This document shows positions 33,601-45,605 of a stretch of 64,000 nt of DNA, piece by piece. Numbering within the stretch: the first letter of the stretch is position 1; each line of letters starts with the position of its first letter. This DNA is from Oscheius sp. JU75 (lineage: Eukaryota > Nematoda > Chromadorea > Rhabditida > Rhabditidae). The stretch covers positions 6,944,001-7,008,000 of the forward strand of contig JASJZC010000004.1 in the NCBI GenBank assembly GCA_037178855.1, written 5' to 3'. The notes under the pieces were generated by a model. The model was not told the DNA's origin. It ran no database searches and saw only the letters and a list, made by a program, of their open reading frames with translations. The position numbers were made by a program, and so were the translations under genes.

Positions 33601-35152
33601 TTCTCCCTCCCGGACATCTCACTCCGAGGACCGCCACCATCCAGTGAAAAACTCTCGGCCATTGATGAGCTTATCGACGCTATGGATCTCTCAAAAAGGT
33701 GGGCCTTTTTTGGTTGGGTAATGCCCATTTTTTTTTAAATTTTTTGACGGAAAGAACGTCCAAATTTTCCAGCAAAGCAGACCACGACAGCGTCCCGAAC
33801 CCCTTCTTTCAGCGTCAATGCACCCTGATGAAGATGAAGGCTATGGAGGCGATGAACTGTGGCGACGCGGTCGATCTTGAGCCGTCTGTCTTCCTGAAAA
33901 GGGGCCTGGAACCGGATCCGCTGATCGTAGAGTCGGAAAACTTCAAGTAGGCTTCTGTTTTGGCGGGAAAACTAAATTTTTTAAGGAATGTAACGTCCTC
34001 GTTGGCGGACATCTTCAATTTGGAGGAAATCATAAGGATCAAGAGGACGAGAAGGGAATATATGGCTCAGAATAAGTGGGTTTATTTAGATTGTTTGGCC
34101 TTAGAGACTCTGACTGTCACTGGGGCTCCAGCAAAAACTCTGCCATTTGTAACGGGATATCATATACTACTTAGACAGCAGACCAGAGTTGGTGCGCAGC
34201 ACTCAGAGTTGTGACTTTTTGTTATATTTTCCGGAAACAAGGAAGCATTTGGCTAGTAGTCCCGGAGTCTCTCAAAGGGTTCACAAGGTACCAGATTCAT
34301 TAAGTGCTATCGTAAAATCGGGTCTTTGGGGATAATTACAATCACCGAATTCTTGAGTCTTCCGATCTCTTATTATTTTGCCCCCGTTCTCCAAATCTCA
34401 TGTATCAGACACATGTATTATTAAAATTAGTTGAACATCTTTGGTCGACTACATAACCCTTATGCACCTTGCAGAGACCATCTGAAAGGTCTTGATGACG
34501 CCGATCTCGATGAAGAGGACGAAGATGACGATTTCGTGAAGTCCGAGCCCATTCCAATCGTCCCCGACCCGGATGGACCGCAGAAAAAGTTCTGGGACAA
34601 GGTTCGCAAGGCTCTCGAGGGCGGCGGGACGGCCATAAACACCTGGACAAACAACGTAGCCTCAGATATGAGTCTCTTCGACGACAGTAACCTGGTATTT
34701 CTCAAACTTCCTCGCTTAAAAATGCTTACAAATTTTTAGGCGCCAGTGGAAAAGTTCAAAATCCTGAGGGCTGAGATGCTCCAGGCAGGAAAAGCTGCAG
34801 ATTTCAACAAGTGGCTGATGTCACTTCATGGCAACGACGAGTACAGTGACTTCTTCCAATTTATGGACAGTCGTAAGTCTTTTTCCCGCCTTTTTTTATG
34901 TACTAAAAACCAAAATTTTCATGTTTTGCAAACCTATAGCCCTTGATCTGCTCCACAAGTTTGCAAAACTTAACATAACTGCGTATTTTTTAAACTTTTA
35001 CGTTCTTTTTCTGCATTGACCCCTTCAAATGACAAATTTCAGGAAACGAGCGGTCACTCATTACGAGAGAGGAAGCAGCCGACTCGTGGTATACGGTACC
35101 CGAATCGGAGATGTACTGGTCCGGACTGTTGGACGACGAGAAGAAGGATTAA
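30651..35152 (+). CDS. cku-80: Ku80 (XRCC5), DNA double-strand break repair
   Basis: Family role: with Ku70 forms the DNA-end-binding ring of non-homologous end joining. ATG 30651 follows TTTTTAG by 3 nt. The vWA domain starts KYDALMIVIDCGENMGKKE and includes HINIVLLGDEDTNNS and KKILVVSNFESP. The core beta-barrel region follows: SELVYGYLFGKSKVVFTEDD, FTERSNISPSFFIGTNSY, RLTFSLIESMLQEDTVAICR, HLQLMALLPRRDE and YMTAIRLPFMDDWRPF, all typical of Ku80. Next come an acidic linker (34490-34550) and a C-terminal helical part ending MYWSGLLDDEKKD. Stop 35150-35152. Roughly 700 residues, normal for the family. Intron 32211-33107 (897 bp) hosts a snoRNA candidate; intron 33252-33555 contains a GC-rich repeated insert; the intron at 34875-35040 has a hairpin repeat. 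Confidence 0.92.
32660..32744 (+). ncRNA. candidate intronic C/D-box snoRNA, copy 2
   Basis: An 85-nt unit with the same plan as 27388-27471: GTGAC, C box ATGATGA (32666-32672), AAACACTTTGATCAGAACC, a variable middle that can form a small hairpin, then GGAATAGCGATC, D box CTGA (32736-32739) and GTCAC closing the stem. It lies on the sense strand of Ku80 intron 32211-33107. The stem and boxes are kept while the middle differs, which favours an RNA gene over a random repeat. Confidence 0.7.
33294..33458 (+). repeat. three GCGCACCAA units spaced 77-79 bp in a Ku80 intron
   Basis: GCGCACCAA occurs at 33294, 33373 and 33450. The sequence between the second and third is GC-rich with repeated CGATACGCAG/GCGTATCG-like words in both orientations. 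A 168-codon open frame runs from 33232 through this intron into the next Ku80 exon, but it is out of frame with the upstream exon, so it is not a simple retained intron. Confidence 0.5.
34921..34976. repeat. hairpin repeat (GTTGTAG family) in Ku80 intron
   Basis: ATGTTTTGCAAACCTATAG at the left and CACAAGTTTGCAAAACTTAACAT at the right pair imperfectly around CCCTTGATCTG. The central GATC and the arm sequence match the family described at 12824. Confidence 0.6.
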
Positions 35153-35589
35153 AAAAAGAAGAAGAAAAGTGATACTCTCCCTGTGATTATAGCTTTCCCC
35201 AAACCCGGTTTCCCTTGCATTTGTATTATATAATTTCTTCCAACAGTTTCTGCAGACTAAAACCTATCGAATTCCAGTTGTCTTGGTGCAGTTTGATGTG
35301 GTTTGATGACCATATTGTACCTGTAAGAAGCTCGAAGTTTCGGCCAAAATATTAGTGTCAAAATAGCGTGAAGTCAATGCAATTTAGCCGTATCAAGGCT
35401 GCCTAGGCTTGAGCAGAAGATGCTCGTACTTTCGAACACTTGTATAGAAGCATAGCGGTTGTTCGCGTCGTGTTTAGAGCAGGAATATCGTTGCATACTG
35501 TTATTTCCTATTTGGAAACCATGGCTCTCTTCTGAAAATTGAGGAAAAGCTTCTTCTCGCCATATTCTCATTTTTCTAGTCTTTTCGGA

Positions 35590-35730
35590 CGCCGAAGTTT
35601 CGACGTTGAGTTGATTAAACACACTTAGAAGTCATGATAATATGTGTAAAGCACCTAAAAATGCTAAATGGCGTTTGAGGGAAGTTTGGCGGGAACACGC
35701 GTTCGACCGTTCACCCATCTACCCGCTATG
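35590..35730 (-). mobile_element. degenerate copy related to one arm of the 61.1-kb MITE
   Basis: The stretch contains TTGATTAAACACACTTAGAA, AAAGCACCTAAAAATGC and CCGTTCACCCATCTACCC, in the same order and orientation as the right arm of the palindromic element at 61134-61560 (61430-61560). It lies between Ku80 and the PPP2R3C-like gene. The other arm is not recognisable. Confidence 0.6.
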
Positions 35731-35853
35731 ATAGCGTCTCTTAAAAAAATACCGTAATTATTATTTCCCTCAAAAGAGTCGTTTCTTCTCGATGAAAATG
35801 CTCTCAAAACCATCCATTACTATCAAGATTTTCTCTTATGCCAAGTATCCAGA

Positions 35854-38232
35854 ATGACTGGCCACCTACGGACTGATCTTCTCTCCATGGCTCTCAGCGA
35901 CGTAGAGCCCTTGACCCCACAACAAGTTGAGGTTCAAATTTCTCCGAATACCCCAACGAAAATACCAAAATTTAGCAACTACTCGAGGAGCTTCAGCCAG
36001 AATGTCGTTTCCTGGACGAGCACAGCGGCTTCTACGGGGTCAATTTGCTGAAAATAGCCGACAAATACCCGCCAGCCGTGAAGAGCATGATTCGAATGAT
36101 CGTCAGACGACGTGACCTCTTTCCCGGCTACAAGGAGGCCCCCGGGTTTTTTAGAATGGACCAATTTGGTGTGTTTTAGACTCTTTTATCTCGGAAAAAC
36201 TGCAAAATTCAGCCTCGGTCGTGAGATGGTACGAGAGAAAGTGCGCCCATCGAAACATGATCTATACCTATTCGGAGAGGCTGGAGATGATTAGCTGCGA
36301 GGAATTCGAGAACTACCTTAGGAACGAGATTTTGCCGCTGATGCACAGGCTCCAGCCTAAGGTAATCTTGGTTACAAACGGAAGCTACAAACGCAGTGTG
36401 AATCGTACTGTGGCAAAATTCCTGTGACTGAAAAGTTCAAGTGACAAGGAGAATTTTAGCTGTGGATCACACGACCTGCGGCTTTATTCAGACAATATCC
36501 AGTCGCCCTACCCTAGCTCATCAATTTTAAATTGCCCGCGCGTCTCTCTCTGATTGTGTGTCTGAAGCCGTCTGGGCGTAGCCACCGCGTCCCTGCGACT
36601 GCACACATCGCGCGCTTGTGTTATTGTTAAGGCGTCGCCTCCGCCAGTGCGTGGCGCCTCATGCGACCCATGTTCAATTCGGCGACGAGACAATCGTCCC
36701 CATTGATAGGTTTGAGGTCAGCACAGAGTCATTTTCTGTTTCTATACAAAGGTGTCTGTGTCGATTTGTTCTGTGTCTGTCACAGGGTTGGGAAACCATG
36801 GCCTTGGTCGGACCGGGTTCCCCAACCCTGGTTCATCAGAAGTCACGAAGAAGCTTTGACAAGCGAGGTTAAAATACGTGGGCTACAGACTTGACGTCTG
36901 ATAAGGGTTAGGGTATAAGCTGTCTTTCAATTAAACAGCTAGTTTGGCCTAAAGTTTGAAGATACTAGGAGTTAGTGAGGGTCCAAAGTTTGGGCTTACT
37001 TCGTCACTTACCATATTGCATGCCCGATTTTGGGTTTGACAAGAGGGTCCCCCTGTTGATTTTGCTCGGGTATCGCGACCCCCTCTCTCTGTCGATCCTT
37101 GCCCTTGCAGAGACCAATTGACCACCGTTTGTGACTGTAAAACTGCGCAAAAAAATATCCAAATGTTTTTTTTTTAAACAACAACTTGCCATTTTCAGGA
37201 TCTTTACAAGACCTGTTTCCTTCTAATCTGCGAGGAGGGCATCATCAACTGCTGTCCAGCTCCCATCCGCCGATTCATCAGCACCAAACAGCTCGTCGGC
37301 TCGACCCTCCTAGACGAGATTGACGAGGCTGTGAGCTACCAGGGCACCGAGCACGATTCCGGTCCCGTGCGATGGTTTTCGGCCCAAAATGTCCTCCTCA
37401 CCCTTCACCACTTCCGCCGCATGGACATTGGCGAGAAGGGTATGCTTTGTTTCGAGGATCTTCAAGAACTGTAAGGATTTTGTCCCAATGAAAATAGGAA
37501 AATTACAGCGGTCACATCAATCCCATCTTCCTCCAAGGCTTCTGGAACAGCCCACGGTGCTTCAAATTTACTAGGCCGGCCGAAAGTGAACAGGAAGAGG
37601 ATGAAGCAGAGCACGATAGAGCGAAAGAGCATGTGGAAACGGATCTCTCGGGCCTGATTCTCCTACTGCGCCTGCTGTTCAAAATCACGACCACGTATGA
37701 TCTGGAGCCGAGGTTCGAGTGCCAGATGGTGAGCTTTTTTGACCTCTTCAACTGATGGGTCTAATGTTTTTTACTACAGAAACCAGCGCGCTTTCATACT
37801 GCGGATGTCTTTTCAAGCGTAAAAGCTCTAATAGAAACACTAGTATCCCATTTTTCAGGAATACAAGCCAATCTTGAACTACGTCTTCTGCTGTCTCTCG
37901 GAGAACTGGGAGACCTCATGGTCGCGCAAGCATTTTGAGCGCATTGTCTCTAGTCTCCATCAGGAAATTCTTCGCTACGACAGTATGACAGATATCCGTT
38001 TTGAGGACATGGTCAGCGTCCTGCTCAGCATCCTCAACCCGGCCGATCCTGACAGGTTTTTCGACTATTTTGGCGCCAAAAATCCAATAATTTCTTCAGT
38101 ATTACTTTCACTGATGTGCTCAATTTGGACAAGAATCTGCGCCCTGGGGCATTCTCGCTTACCTCCCTTTTCCTCGGCATGCTCGTCGACGCCAAAAAGT
38201 TCCACTGCTACGATAATCGGGCCGGGATTTAA
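35854..38232 (+). CDS. PPP2R3C: PP2A regulatory subunit B'' gamma (PPP2R3C/G5PR)-like
   Basis: Family role: EF-hand-containing B'' regulatory subunit of protein phosphatase 2A. ATG 35854 follows a TATCCAG acceptor by 1 nt. Blocks that align with human PPP2R3C are: SERLEMISCEEFENYLRNEI (human RESDLENYILELIP), KDLYKTCFLLICEEG (KSFYSFYVCTAVRKFFF), FISTKQLVGSTLLDEIDE (IKIQDILACSFLDDLLEL), PVRWFSAQNVLLTLHHF (TNWFSAPSALRVYGQYL), then ILNYVFCCLSENWE and RFEDMVSVLLSILNPADPD. An acidic insertion (ESEQEEDEAEHDR) near 37590 is not in the human protein. The EF-hand loops look degenerate, so calcium binding is doubtful. Intron 36428-37199 holds inverted-repeat elements. Stop 38230-38232. Confidence 0.72.
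36548..36665 (+). repeat. interspersed repeat, copy A (PPP2R3C intron)
   Basis: Starts TGTGTGTCTGAAGCCGTCTG, continues through CGTAGCC, TTGTGTTATTGTTAAGG and ends near CAGTGCGTGGCGCCTCATG. The reverse complement of 38623-38765 carries the same words in the same order, so the two copies are inverted about 2.1 kb apart. Non-coding. Confidence 0.65.
36783..36830. repeat. hairpin in PPP2R3C-like intron
   Basis: CAGGGTTGGGAAACC (36783-36797) and GGGTTCCCCAACCCTG (36815-36830) are near-complementary around an 18-nt loop. GC-rich compared with the intron. Confidence 0.6.
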
Positions 38233-39495
38233 CGTCACTCTTCCTTGAATTTGGGTAAAATTAACCCCTATTTAACACCATTTCCGTGCTAAAATCACTC
38301 AAAAATACCCATTTTTCCATAAAATTGTATGAAAATGATCTCTGTTATGTACCCCTTCATCTCGGACCGTATTGCCCTCAAAATGTCACTTATTCACCTG
38401 TCTTCATGTCTATAAACCGTGTTCTTTGTTGGAGTTGCCTATTGAAGGAGTAGTAGTTGAAATTGTGAGAATTTTTTTTTTACAGCAACAAGTTAGTCTA
38501 CCGTCCTTTCGGAGCGTGACGAAAGGCGGCTCTGATCATATTCTTCTGATAGAAAACTGCAAAATGACTTTACTGACCTCAAACCGATAGAAGGGAACGA
38601 TTTGCTTCGGCGCGGAATAAACTCGTGAGGCATGGAGCACCGCGCACTTGCTGAGACTTACAACACTTACAGCAGGACTTCTTAGCAATACACCAAGCCG
38701 GCTAACGCAAAAAAGGGGGCGACGCGGCTACGTACAGACGGCTTCAGACACACACAGCGACGCTGGTTTTAAAATAGAATTTCGATTGATTTCCCATTTT
38801 TCTTGCAGTGGTTTCGAAAGTAGCTGACAAATCGAGAGAAGAATTGCTAAAATTTGAATTCCGGCGCGTTATTCTGTTACGGTGTTCAAATGTTTTTGGC
38901 TCTGCACTGGCTTAAATTATTGTTCGAGTTTTCTTGACATAGAGACCCATCCCTGTTATTTATTGTCTTGTCTGCTATCAAACTGTCCTTGAATGATTTC
39001 GCTTTGATTGGCATGTGGCTCTACAAAAAAATACGCTCAAAATACAAAACTACACTCCTGATTTCACTGGGTACGATAGAAAAATGAGAAAAACGGTCGT
39101 TTGGGGCGTTATTTCGTAAAAACCAACAAAATTTCACTCTCCTGTTATTCCAAGCTTATAGGGTCGAGATGAATGTGATTTTCTTGCAGAAACGAGTTGA
39201 AAATACCCCATTGTTTTTTTCACGGGTGTTTCAATTCACGAACTTTTAAGATTTTCTACCTGTGAACCACCCGTTTTGACCATCCAATGCACGAGGTTCT
39301 TCAAAAACGCCTGTTTGGCAGTTCTTGCACAAAATCCAGTTTTCAAACTAATCCGCCGGCCCCAGCGCGCGAATACGGCCCAGTATCGCTCTGGTGCCTA
39401 TTGAACCTCGAGGAAAATCAATATCGGTCATGTTTAACTTATTCTCAGCTCTCTTTTTCCAACTTTCCGACAAAAGTTACAAGAAAATTACAGAT
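38233..39495. other. intergenic region between PPP2R3C-like and NCOA5-like genes
   Basis: Holds the inverted repeat copy at 38623-38765. Apart from this, the DNA is AT-rich with no splice-supported exon. The promoter of the NCOA5-like gene should be here. Confidence 0.5.
38623..38765 (-). repeat. interspersed repeat, copy B
   Basis: Read on the minus strand: TGTGTCTGAAGCCGTCTG, TACGTAGCCGCGTCG, GGCTTGGTGTATTGCTAAG and AGTGCGCGGTGCTCCATGCC. A third fragment with TTGGTGTATTGCTAAG occurs on the minus strand at about 44317-44335. Same family as 36548-36665. Confidence 0.65.
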
Positions 39496-42400
39496 ATGAG
39501 TCGACCGGATGATTATCGAGGTCGATTCGGTGCCCCCAGAGGCGGGCCGAGGGATTATGACAACAACGATTCTGATAAGTGGGTTTTTGACTATGTGTTT
39601 GTAGGAATTCGGTGTCTTTTTCTCGAAATTACGAATTTTTCAGTCGCCGTTACTCTAGCTCTATACAGCCGGCTAGGAGTCGGATTCGGGAGCCAGTTGT
39701 CTCCAGAAGGGAACCGATACCGTCGCGGTTTGTTTCTAGACAAATCCTTTGAGAAAGACAGACTGACAGAGACAAGACATTCAGACAAGTTGACAAGGAC
39801 TGGATAACATGTATAGGTTGACATAAGCAGAACTGCGGAGATGTTGAGCGAAATATGGTCATGAAAGATTGGCAGCGACAACTCGGCAGCTGAACATTAA
39901 AAGTTAAAAGTTCATAGAGACAAATTGGGTAGGATAATATGACAACCATTCGCCGCCTGCTTTCGTTTTGCCTTCAGTTTGCATTGGCTCCTGCGCCGCT
40001 TCGTGGTAACAAGACTTCCGGGGTCTTCACTGCGACAAAAGCAAAGTTATAGAGCGCGCTCGAAGCTGACTTGCCGCCCCATATTGTCAATAACATTTCC
40101 TGACCAACAAAACTTCTGGACAACATAATTTGCTTTGCTTTTTTGCTCGTTGTCACTGACGAACAGACGGATACCGTTGCACTTTAGTAGTAGAGAAATG
40201 GCAGTGACAGAATGACAGACAGAGATGTTGGTAAACTGACTGAAAGAATGTCCGGTACAGGCTGACAATGGTTGAAATTGACAGACTGGCATGTAGGTAA
40301 GAATGGCATCAAAGAGTAGACTGATAGAGACACAGTGACAGAAATCGATACTGACCAGTTAACATGGACTGGTTGTCTGACAGAAGATTGAGAGAATCTG
40401 TAGGGGCAGATAGAGAAAGGCTGACAAAAACAGGTCTACAGTTTGGCAAAGACAGTGGCAAGTTGACAGTTACAGACTGACAGAAACATGACATCAACTG
40501 ACATGTAGACAGTGGCTTGACATGGACTGACACCCTTCCCCCCACACATACAAAACTCCCTCGTTTTCAGAAGAAAAGAGGGCGGCAAGGACCCCAACGC
40601 GCTTCGAATCTTGAGTAAGGTCTATGATCACTGTATTGTCAAAGACTACGTCATTCGCGACGGTCAGGTCCATGAATATGAGAATTTTTTTGAGGTGATC
40701 TTTTTTAAAAAAATTTCCTGCCTAAAAAAGACACATTTAGTTCATCAAAAAGCTCCTGGAATCGGTGAACACGTCGCTCAGCACGAAGATGGTCAAGGGC
40801 AGCTACGAGGTCAAGAAGGTCAGCATCGTCACTTCGGGTAAATTTTCGGATAAAAACACGAAAAAAATGGGTTTAAGGCAGCACAAGTGATGAGCAGAAA
40901 CGCCTCACCAACCAGCTCCGCCATGCTCATCAGGCCAAGCACTGCCAGATCGTAGTCATGGGTCTTCCAAAGAGCATCTTTGTCGGCAATGGATTCGGGA
41001 CTGAGTGAGTTGGCTTTTTCCAGCTCGTTTTACCAGAATGCCTGCGGGAATACTGGTCTTGTAAATCCGGTGATTTCTAGTTTTGGACAGCCTGTCCCAT
41101 AAAGTTTGTAACGGGCGGAAATTAAACCCGGGTCGTCTAGCTCCCGGTCTGACCTTTTACCGCCTGAGTTGCTGACATCCCATATTTTTTGTTTTCGAGA
41201 ATCGAACATGGGTCCTCTAGATACTGTAAATAATAGATTTATATGTTTGCGGATCGTAAAAAAAAATTCCGAGTAAACTGCGAAAGTTTTGGCTGAATAG
41301 AGAGAGTGGACTTCATCCCAAATTGAACGCGCTCGGTCAACTATCAGTCGCCCTAATCAGCTCACTATTTTTCTTTCGTTTAGACACTAAAAACAAAACA
41401 AAAAACTACAAAATTGATGCTTTTCCCTTCAAATCAGTTGAACTTTGATGATTTTTTTTCGCGGCTTGACTCGCTAGAATCTAAATCTACAGCTTCCACA
41501 GTACACACAGGTTTGTTGCCGTCGTTTCACACAAGCTTTTTGTAGATATAACGTCTAAAACCTCAACTTTCCAGACGCACAGCCGTCTACTCTGCCGCGA
41601 AAGACCTGGCGGACAAGATGCATCGCATCGGCTTCATCACCCAGAATCTCTACGAGGTCGTTAGCAGCGATCAGCATTTTGATACCGTAACTCATGTTTC
41701 GATACCCACCACAAAATTTGGATTTTTCCAGAAACGCAAACTGCCTGACTTTAGCAAGACAATCGACTGCTTCGTGGCCTTCGAGCGCCAGATTATCAGC
41801 CCGAGGGGCGATCTGATCGCCGGATGGCCGAGGGACCTTCTCGATGCTCTGGATCAGCCGCCGCCGGTGTTCGACAAGCTCAGTGACGTGTTCAAGAAGA
41901 TCTCTAGAGATGTGCATGTAGCTGATGGGAGTGCATCGAGGCCCAAGGTAAGTTCGCTCTTCCTGACTTACTACTCATTGCTTATTGTGTACATTGGCGC
42001 GGTCAAAATTTCGGGGGGATAGCTACATGTAGGGCCAAGGTAAGTTCACTCTTCTAAAGGAGCAACATCTTTGACAGAATCGGGATAAGCAATATGAGTT
42101 TTTCAAGGCTAGAGTGATCGAGTCACTGAGTGCCGGAGACGATACGGTACGACCAGAACAGTGGACTTTTCTATGACAGTGACAGACGGATTACATTGTC
42201 AAATTGATATGGATAGAATTGTACAGACTTGGAATATAGGATCAAGACTGCAGCAAAAATTGCTGCAAAAATAAGAAAAGCGTAGAGCCATCTAGTCTTT
42301 TTAACCCGAGCCGTCTTTATCTATCCGTATGTCGCCTTTGGTGCATTGGTACAGCGCGCACTTTTGGCTCGAGTGACCCGGGCTCGAACGACGGCCAAAA

Positions 42401-44910
42401 GACAGACCGAGAATTGCTTAAAACTGGGGACATGATTTTATATGTCAAATTTGTAGGCGAAAAAAGGCTCACTAACCGCATCTTTCAGAGCTCCGACGAT
42501 GACATTGAGCGCAAAATCGCGAAGCAACGCGAGGAACTCCTGCGCCGTGAGCGTGCCCGTGAGATGATTGAGCCACTGGACGACGTCGGCGGTCCAATCG
42601 GCTACCCCCCGATAGCCCCGATAATGCCCGGAATGCCCTACGCTACCGCAATGCGCACAGCCTACGGAATGCCGATGATTACACCTGGAATGCCGGGCAT
42701 CATGCCCCAAATGCTCGTCCCTCCGGTAGGAATAGTGAATCCTATATCGAGAGGAGCCACGCTAGACAATACGCGTGCTGTAGATATGGACATCGAGGAA
42801 CAGCATCCGTATCGTCGAAAGAGCAGCCCGTCTTCGTCGTCGCGTCGCAGCAGGAGGGAGGATAGTAGCGAGAGACGAGCCCGCGACAGGGAGGATGATC
42901 GTAGACGCAGGGATGAGGCTGAGAGACTGAAGAGGAAGGAGGAGGAGCTGGAGAGAAAAGTGAGGCTTTTTGAGGTTGATTTTCAGAGAAATGTGACTGA
43001 GGAACGATGAGGATGAGCGAAGGCAAGTTCGAAACAAGAATGTTAGCTATTTGGAAGCAACGAGATCCTCCTATGATGATAAGTATCAGAATGCAGCTAG
43101 AAAGGAATGGCAAAAAAAAAAATCAACGCCATTTTGATCTGTTACATGCTAACGTTCTGGCGTTGTACGGCTCAAGCAACTGGAAGTTTCTCCTGGATTT
43201 GAAGTCTGTAGCTGATCTATATGGAAAATATGGCTCCAGCTAGCTTGCCCAGCTTCCAGACTGACCCTAATGTTTTCGGTCTTCCTATGCGGAGAACTGT
43301 GTTGCCTGATGTCGCTATTGGCTTCTGAACTTTCAACTCGATCTAACTGCGCTAGTCACAGACTATCTTCTATAGCAGTAGAGCCTAAACCTTAAAGAGG
43401 CTAGATCCATTCGTAAGGATCTCTCTGTAATCCTCGGAGAGCTCAGCTTGTTCCATCAAAAAATTTCTTCTGCTCTCGGCAATTGAGACGTAGACAAATC
43501 TGGACGTTGCCGGAAATAGAAAAACTTTATGCTAAGTCAAAAGATTCGTGTAGGAATTTGGCCAACTGCGATTCAGTCTGGCTAGAGTATATTGAGGTCT
43601 TATGTTCCTGATCTCTCTACAAACGCCTGGAGTCGTCTACAGAATGCTCATGACTTTTTGCAAACTTTTGAATCTAATCCTACCCGCTCCTATTCAGATT
43701 CGCGAGAAAGAACAGCGTCGCAAGAACATGGACATTGAGGCTGAGGTTCGTCGTCGTCTGGACGAGGAACTCGCGAAGCGAAATGTTAGCGTTCTCGCTC
43801 CTCCCGTCCCGAGCTCACGCCAATTCTTCGAATCAATCAATCTCTCCTCGATCACAAAGCCCGTCGTCGCAAGCAACTACGAGCAAGAAATGCAAGAGAT
43901 CCGTCAGCTCGTGAACGAGACGCAGTCCCGTCTGCAGCAGATCAACGAGTCGGACTGTGACACCGGGATCAGTGCCACCACGCTCAGAACCCTCGCGAGT
44001 CTCGGTGACCGAGCCTGTGACATGGATTCGCATCAGCGCGCCGAGCTCATTGTGGAACTCAGGGCCATCCTCGGGCATGGGCAGGCCCAGCCCACCATCC
44101 AGGACGGATGGCATCATGGACAGCCTTCGAGGTATGAAATTCTACTTTTTTACACTAGTCATTCCTTTCTCGTGCCTTTTTCTTTGCGAAATAGCTTTTT
44201 GAAAAAGTTTGTGACCCACGGCGGATCGAACGTCTGGCTACAAGTTCGACCCCTTACCGCCAGAGCGCTACAAAACTTTTACTGGCTATTTGAATCCGAA
44301 TCTTAAGTTTTGGCGCCACTTAGCAATACACCAACTTTGCTTTGAAGGGCGAAAACTGCTGGGAGACCAGAACGAACCTCTTGGAAAAGAGACGTCATTG
44401 CAAAACGGACGACCCGGGTTCGATCCCCGTCGGTGACAAACATTTTTAACGAGCAATTCGGAATACAAAAAGGCATGAGAAAAGCTTCCAAAGATACGAA
44501 GTTGACAGGTTTACAAGAACCTTAACCCCAAAGGGGCGATGGCTGACCTTGTCTATTCTAAATTCACAAAAAAATTGGTGAATTTAGACCCACCAGTAGC
44601 AGCTACTACGAGAGAGACCGAAACCATAGGGAGCAGAGGAAGCGAAGCAGATCGAGGACCAGAAGCAGATCACCGAGGTGGGCTCTTTTTTTTCGAATAT
44701 GAGATTCGGAAAAATTCATTTAGAAGCAGCAGAGGGAGAGACCGATATGAGAGTAGGGAGCGCAGCAGCAGAAGGGATGAGGACGGTCGTAGTCTGAGAA
44801 GAGTCTCGGGAGCTGGGGTAAGAATTTTGTCATTTTCTGATTATGGTACTCCGGAAGCCGGGAAATGCGACGGAATTAGTTGTTCGAGGATGCTTCAGCA
44901 GAATATATAG
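39496..44910 (+). CDS. NCOA5-like RGG/RS nuclear protein (3' end uncertain)
   Basis: ATG 39496 follows an ATTACAG acceptor by 2 nt. The N-terminus is RGG-rich (RPDDYRGRFGAPRGG). A globular part follows: ALRILSKVYDHCIVKDYVI, VKKVSIVTSG, HCQIVVMGLPKSIFVGNGFG, AAKDLADKMHRIGFITQNLY and FSKTIDCFVAFERQ. Its alpha/beta pattern resembles the anticodon-binding-like domain of nuclear receptor coactivator 5. After it come a charged helix (DIERKIAKQREELLRRERAR), a P/M-rich linker (42590-42750), a second charged helix with a DGWHHGQPSR end, and an RS-rich tail (44596-44830, e.g. KRSRSRTRSRSP). The stop at 44908-44910 applies only if the donor at 44818 is not used. Gene presence is sure; the NCOA5 relation is an inference from layout. 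Introns contain several tRNA-derived SINE-like copies and GACAGA tracts. Confidence 0.5.
41098..41220 (-). repeat. tRNA-derived SINE-like copy (with a second B box)
   Basis: On the minus strand: GACGACCCGGGTTTAATT, then CCGTTACAAACTTT, matching the 3' parts of the copies at 44362 and 63139. A second B box, CCATGTTCGATTCTCG, lies at about 41190-41213. It may be a second, broken copy. Confidence 0.6.
42333..42396 (+). repeat. tRNA-like sequence in NCOA5-like intron
   Basis: TTTGGTGCATTGGTACAGCG resembles an A box region, and GACCCGGGCTCGAACGACGG a T arm with B box. The ends GCC and GGC can pair only briefly. SINE-like fragment or decayed tRNA. Confidence 0.45.
44189..44275 (-). repeat. tRNA-derived SINE-like copy
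   Basis: On the minus strand: AGCGCTCTGGCGGTAAGGGG (A box region), GACGTTCGATCCGCCG (B box), then GTCACAAACTTTTTCAAAAA and GCTATTT. The non-tRNA tail is shared with 63139-63231, which shows common origin. In an intron of the NCOA5-like gene. Confidence 0.7.
44362..44440 (+). repeat. tRNA-derived SINE-like copy
   Basis: Carries GACGACCCGGGTTCGATCCC and CGTCGGTGACAAAC, the clearest B box and 3' junction of the family. The 5' A box part is degraded. It lies 90 bp from, and is inverted relative to, the copy at 44189-44275. Confidence 0.65.
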
Positions 44911-45605
44911 GAAATAGGATAGCTTTGCAGCGCGATACTATAGGCCTGTGGCGAAAATCAGGAGAAAGCGGTATCTCCTGATTCTTGAAAAATCTCCCCC
45001 TCGGTTGCAAAAGACAAGGTTGCACGACTAACCGCGGCGTTTTTTGGCCAAAATGGAAAGGATTTCAATACTATTAAAATCTGAAATGGCCCATAATGCC
45101 ATTGAAAACAATGCAGCTTTCGGTAGCCGAATAAAGCAGCGGGAAATGGACAACGTGTTCGCTCAAAACTCGTTGAAAAGCGTTGAGTTTTTATCACTTT
45201 TTGTCACTCCTCTGTGCTTGTCTGAAATGCACAAAAAGACAAATGAAAAGTCACAAAAAACTGGTGTCAGAGATAGTTGAAAAGCCTTGTATTTGTGGGC
45301 TACTGTCGACGCAGCCATTTTTCAGCATTGCTCTTCCAACTTGCATTTTATGACGCGAACCATAGCCCAGATCCCCGGACTTGCTTAGTGCTCTGAATTT
45401 TGCTATCTTTTGTCGCTGCTGATCACGGGAAGTTGTTAGAAACTGGCAAGAGAACGCTAGTCAAATCCTCCGTGTCTTGCAGATTTCAATCGTTCCGGTG
45501 TAAGCTCAAAAACATCTTTTCGTCCTAATTTTGCTCAAAATTTGGCAACATTGAAGCGCGGATATGGCAATCGAGTAAAAAAAAAAGGTTGTATTGAAAT
45601 TGAAA
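44911..45605. other. region between NCOA5-like and zinc-knuckle genes
   Basis: AT-rich, no supported exon. A segment AAAATCTCCCCCTCG at about 44990 recurs at about 45657 inside the zinc-knuckle gene, suggesting a small local duplication. Confidence 0.45.

Noticed and set aside
33232-33738. 168-codon frame as a Ku80 isoform
   Set aside because: It is out of frame with the upstream Ku80 exon and splicing across the intron restores the family sequence; reported only as an oddity.
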